Shown: in pieces, positions 5,581-7,083 of the stretch
Layout: every line of letters begins with the position of its first letter
How positions within the stretch are numbered: the first letter of the stretch is position 1
NCBI GenBank assembly: GCA_902619055.1
Contig: CACNCW010000037.1
Location: 1-7,083, forward strand
Reading direction: 5' to 3'
Length of the DNA stretch: 7,083 bases
Origin: an uncultured Alphaproteobacteria bacterium
GTDB lineage: Bacteria; Pseudomonadota; Alphaproteobacteria; HIMB59; GCA-002718135
The notes under the pieces: model-generated
Told to the model about the DNA's origin: nothing
The model's input: the letters and a program-made list of their open reading frames with translations, nothing else
Databases searched by the model: none
Translations under genes and position numbers: made by a program

Positions 5581-7083
5581 ATGAATTTAGATAAAGTATT
5601 TGAAAATAAAGTTTATGCCGGCGTTCTAGGAAAGATCATTGGGGTTTATTTGGGTAGACCATTTGAAGGTTGGTATTATGATAGGATCATGGAAGAACTA
5701 GGTCCTATAAATTATTATGTAAACGATAAACTTGATTTTCCAATACACGTTACAGATGATGATTTAACTGGTACGTTTAGATTTATAAATGCTCTAAAAC
5801 ATTTTAACTTTGATAAAAATATTTCTCCCAAACAAATTGGTCAAACATGGTTAAATTATTGTTTAGAAAACCAGACAGTACTTGCTTGGGCTGGAAAGGG
5901 AGTTTTAACTGAAGAAAGTGCTTACATGAATCTTAAACAAGGCATTCATGCACCTGAAAGTGGCTCAATTGCACAAAATGGTAAAGTAATTGCTGAACAA
6001 ATTGGAGCGCAAATATTTATTGATGGTTGGGGAATGGTTTCTCCTGGAGATCCAGAACAAGCGGTTGATTTAGCAAAAAGAGCAGGAAGTGTTAGTCATG
6101 ATGGCGAGTCTGTTTACGGCGCTCAAGTTGTTGCTGCAATGGAAGCTATGGCATTTATTGAAAATGATATTAAAAAAATTATCGAAGAAAGTAAAAAATT
6201 TGTACCAACTGACTCAACAATTTACAAACTCATATCAGATATTCAGGATTGGAGTTCTGGTAATTTAGATTGGGAACAAGCAAGATCTAAAATTGAAGAT
6301 AAATATGGATACAGTAAATTTCCAGGAAATTGTCATATTGTACCTAACCATGCACTCATTATTTTAGCTTTACTATTTGGAGATGATGATTTTCAAAAAT
6401 CATTAATGATAGTTAATACTGCTGGTTGGGATACAGATTGTAACTCAGGAAATGTCGGTTGTATTTTAGGAATTAAAAATGAATTAGAAGGAATCCAGAA
6501 GGGTCCTGATTATATAACACCAGTTAATGATATAATTTATTTACCAACTGCTTATGGTTCTGAAACCATGACTGATGCATTATTAGAAAGTCAAAATATC
6601 ATTAATATAACAAGAAGAATGAATGGCCTTGAAAGTAAGGTTATTAAAAATAATGCAAGATACAACTTTGAAATGGAAACTGCAACCCAAGGGTGGATGG
6701 TTGATAAAACAAATGATAACAATCTAAATACTAGTGTATCTAATGTTGAATTTAAATCTGATAATGGAACAAGGGCATTACAAGTTAGCTTTACAGATTT
6801 ATCTTTTGGACTTTCAAGTGAAGTTTTTGTCGATAGTTTTTTTCCTGAATGGTTTACTAAATTAGAAGGCTATCAAGTACAAAGATATTTTCATTACGAT
6901 TATGTTGCTTGCCCTATAGTTTACACGGGACAAAAGATAAAAACAGAAATTGTTTCAAGATCTGAAAAAGATCTAAGAATTAATTTGTTTATAAAATATT
7001 GGGGTGATGGTGATAAATTAATTAAAATTACCTCAGAAGACCATAATCTCAAAGCTAATGAAAATAGTATTATAGAGTGGAGT
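5581..7083 (+). CDS. ADP-ribosylglycohydrolase-family protein, paralogue 3 (3' end beyond the window)
   Basis: Third tandem copy, open for 501 codons to the last base with no in-frame stop; by comparison with its sisters some 220-235 residues are missing. The visible part aligns without gaps to paralogues 1 and 2. It contains the whole ARH domain: GRPFEG at 25-30, TDDDL from T58, QNGK at 132-135, SHDGES at 172-177 and GWDTDCNSGNVG at 282-293. Most of the carbohydrate-binding-like module follows (from YNFEM at about 361). In residues 251-300 it differs from paralogue 2 at only three positions. Elsewhere it alternates: residues 62-95 and about 431-457 resemble paralogue 1, while 101-118, 225-238 and 345-365 resemble paralogue 2. 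The start is fixed by homology (MNLDKVFENKVYAGVLG) and by a good ribosome binding site. The gene lies 25 nt after paralogue 2, so it belongs to the same operon. There is no signal peptide. It is expected to end in a jelly-roll domain like its sisters, which cannot be seen here. Confidence 0.9.
   Translation, partial: MNLDKVFENKVYAGVLGKIIGVYLGRPFEGWYYDRIMEELGPINYYVNDKLDFPIHVTDDDLTGTFRFINALKHFNFDKNISPKQIGQTWLNYCLENQTVLAWAGKGVLTEESAYMNLKQGIHAPESGSIAQNGKVIAEQIGAQIFIDGWGMVSPGDPEQAVDLAKRAGSVSHDGESVYGAQVVAAMEAMAFIENDIKKIIEESKKFVPTDSTIYKLISDIQDWSSGNLDWEQARSKIEDKYGYSKFPGNCHIVPNHALIILALLFGDDDFQKSLMIVNTAGWDTDCNSGNVGCILGIKNELEGIQKGPDYITPVNDIIYLPTAYGSETMTDALLESQNIINITRRMNGLESKVIKNNARYNFEMETATQGWMVDKTNDNNLNTSVSNVEFKSDNGTRALQVSFTDLSFGLSSEVFVDSFFPEWFTKLEGYQVQRYFHYDYVACPIVYTGQKIKTEIVSRSEKDLRINLFIKYWGDGDKLIKITSEDHNLKANENSIIEWS

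Larger units (their letters stand above)
1173..7083 (+). repeat. Tandem gene triplication (about 2.2-kb units)
   Basis: Three head-to-tail gene copies with starts at 1173, 3351 and 5581 give a period of 2178 and 2230 nt. The copies are clearly homologous along their length at protein level. At DNA level they are mostly diverged at synonymous sites, with scattered near-identical patches of 30-60 nt. The duplication is therefore old, or the copies come from an old paralogous family, rather than being a recent amplification. The array may continue past the window. Confidence 0.9.

Noticed and set aside
1173..7083. The three copies as a recent tandem amplification or assembly duplication
   Set aside because: The copies differ at many synonymous and amino-acid positions and in gap sequences, so they are genuine diverged paralogues.
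1173..7083. ADP-ribosylation toxin/antitoxin or DraT/DraG nitrogenase regulation system
   Set aside because: No ADP-ribosyltransferase or nitrogen-fixation gene is present, and the sugar-importer context and extra beta-sandwich modules do not fit DraG.

Overview
The window is AT-rich (about 30% GC by eye), densely coding and entirely on the + strand. It reads as one operon: the end of a sugar-type ABC transporter locus followed by three tandem copies of a large enzyme gene of the ADP-ribosylglycohydrolase (ARH/DraG) superfamily. The stop-to-start gaps are only 8, 15, 12 and 25 nt. Codon use is strongly A/T-ending with the standard bacterial code (TAA, TAG and TGA all end genes). A compact, low-GC heterotrophic bacterium, possibly marine bacterioplankton, would fit, but no taxonomic marker is present and this is only an inference.

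Layout: 1-306 is the 3' end of a MalF/UgpA-type permease, entering with its EAA loop. 315-1157 is a complete MalG/UgpE-type permease with its own EAA loop. 1173-3338, 3351-5555 and 5581-7083 (cut by the window edge) are ARH paralogues 1, 2 and 3. The three align without gaps from residue 1 to at least residue 501. Paralogues 1 and 2 differ in length only by a 13-residue insertion in a linker. Each has an N-terminal ARH domain (about 1-345) with both halves of the metal site (TDDD and GWDTD), then a carbohydrate-binding-module-like beta-sandwich (about 357-540). The two complete copies end in a concanavalin A-like jelly-roll domain (about 575 to the C-terminus). None has a signal peptide, so all should act in the cytoplasm.

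How they may work together (inference): the permease pair imports a sugar, glycoside or nucleoside-like solute, and the three hydrolases cleave it or related compounds inside the cell. ARH enzymes are classically known to cut N- or O-glycosidic bonds to ribose of ADP-ribose. Linkage to a sugar importer and the appended carbohydrate-binding-like modules suggest these copies work on small glycosides instead. Three side-by-side paralogues with intact active-site motifs, mosaic sequence similarity and divergent loops are the most unusual aspect of the window. No promoter, terminator, RNA gene, mobile element or CRISPR array was found, and no stretch over 25 nt is clearly non-coding.
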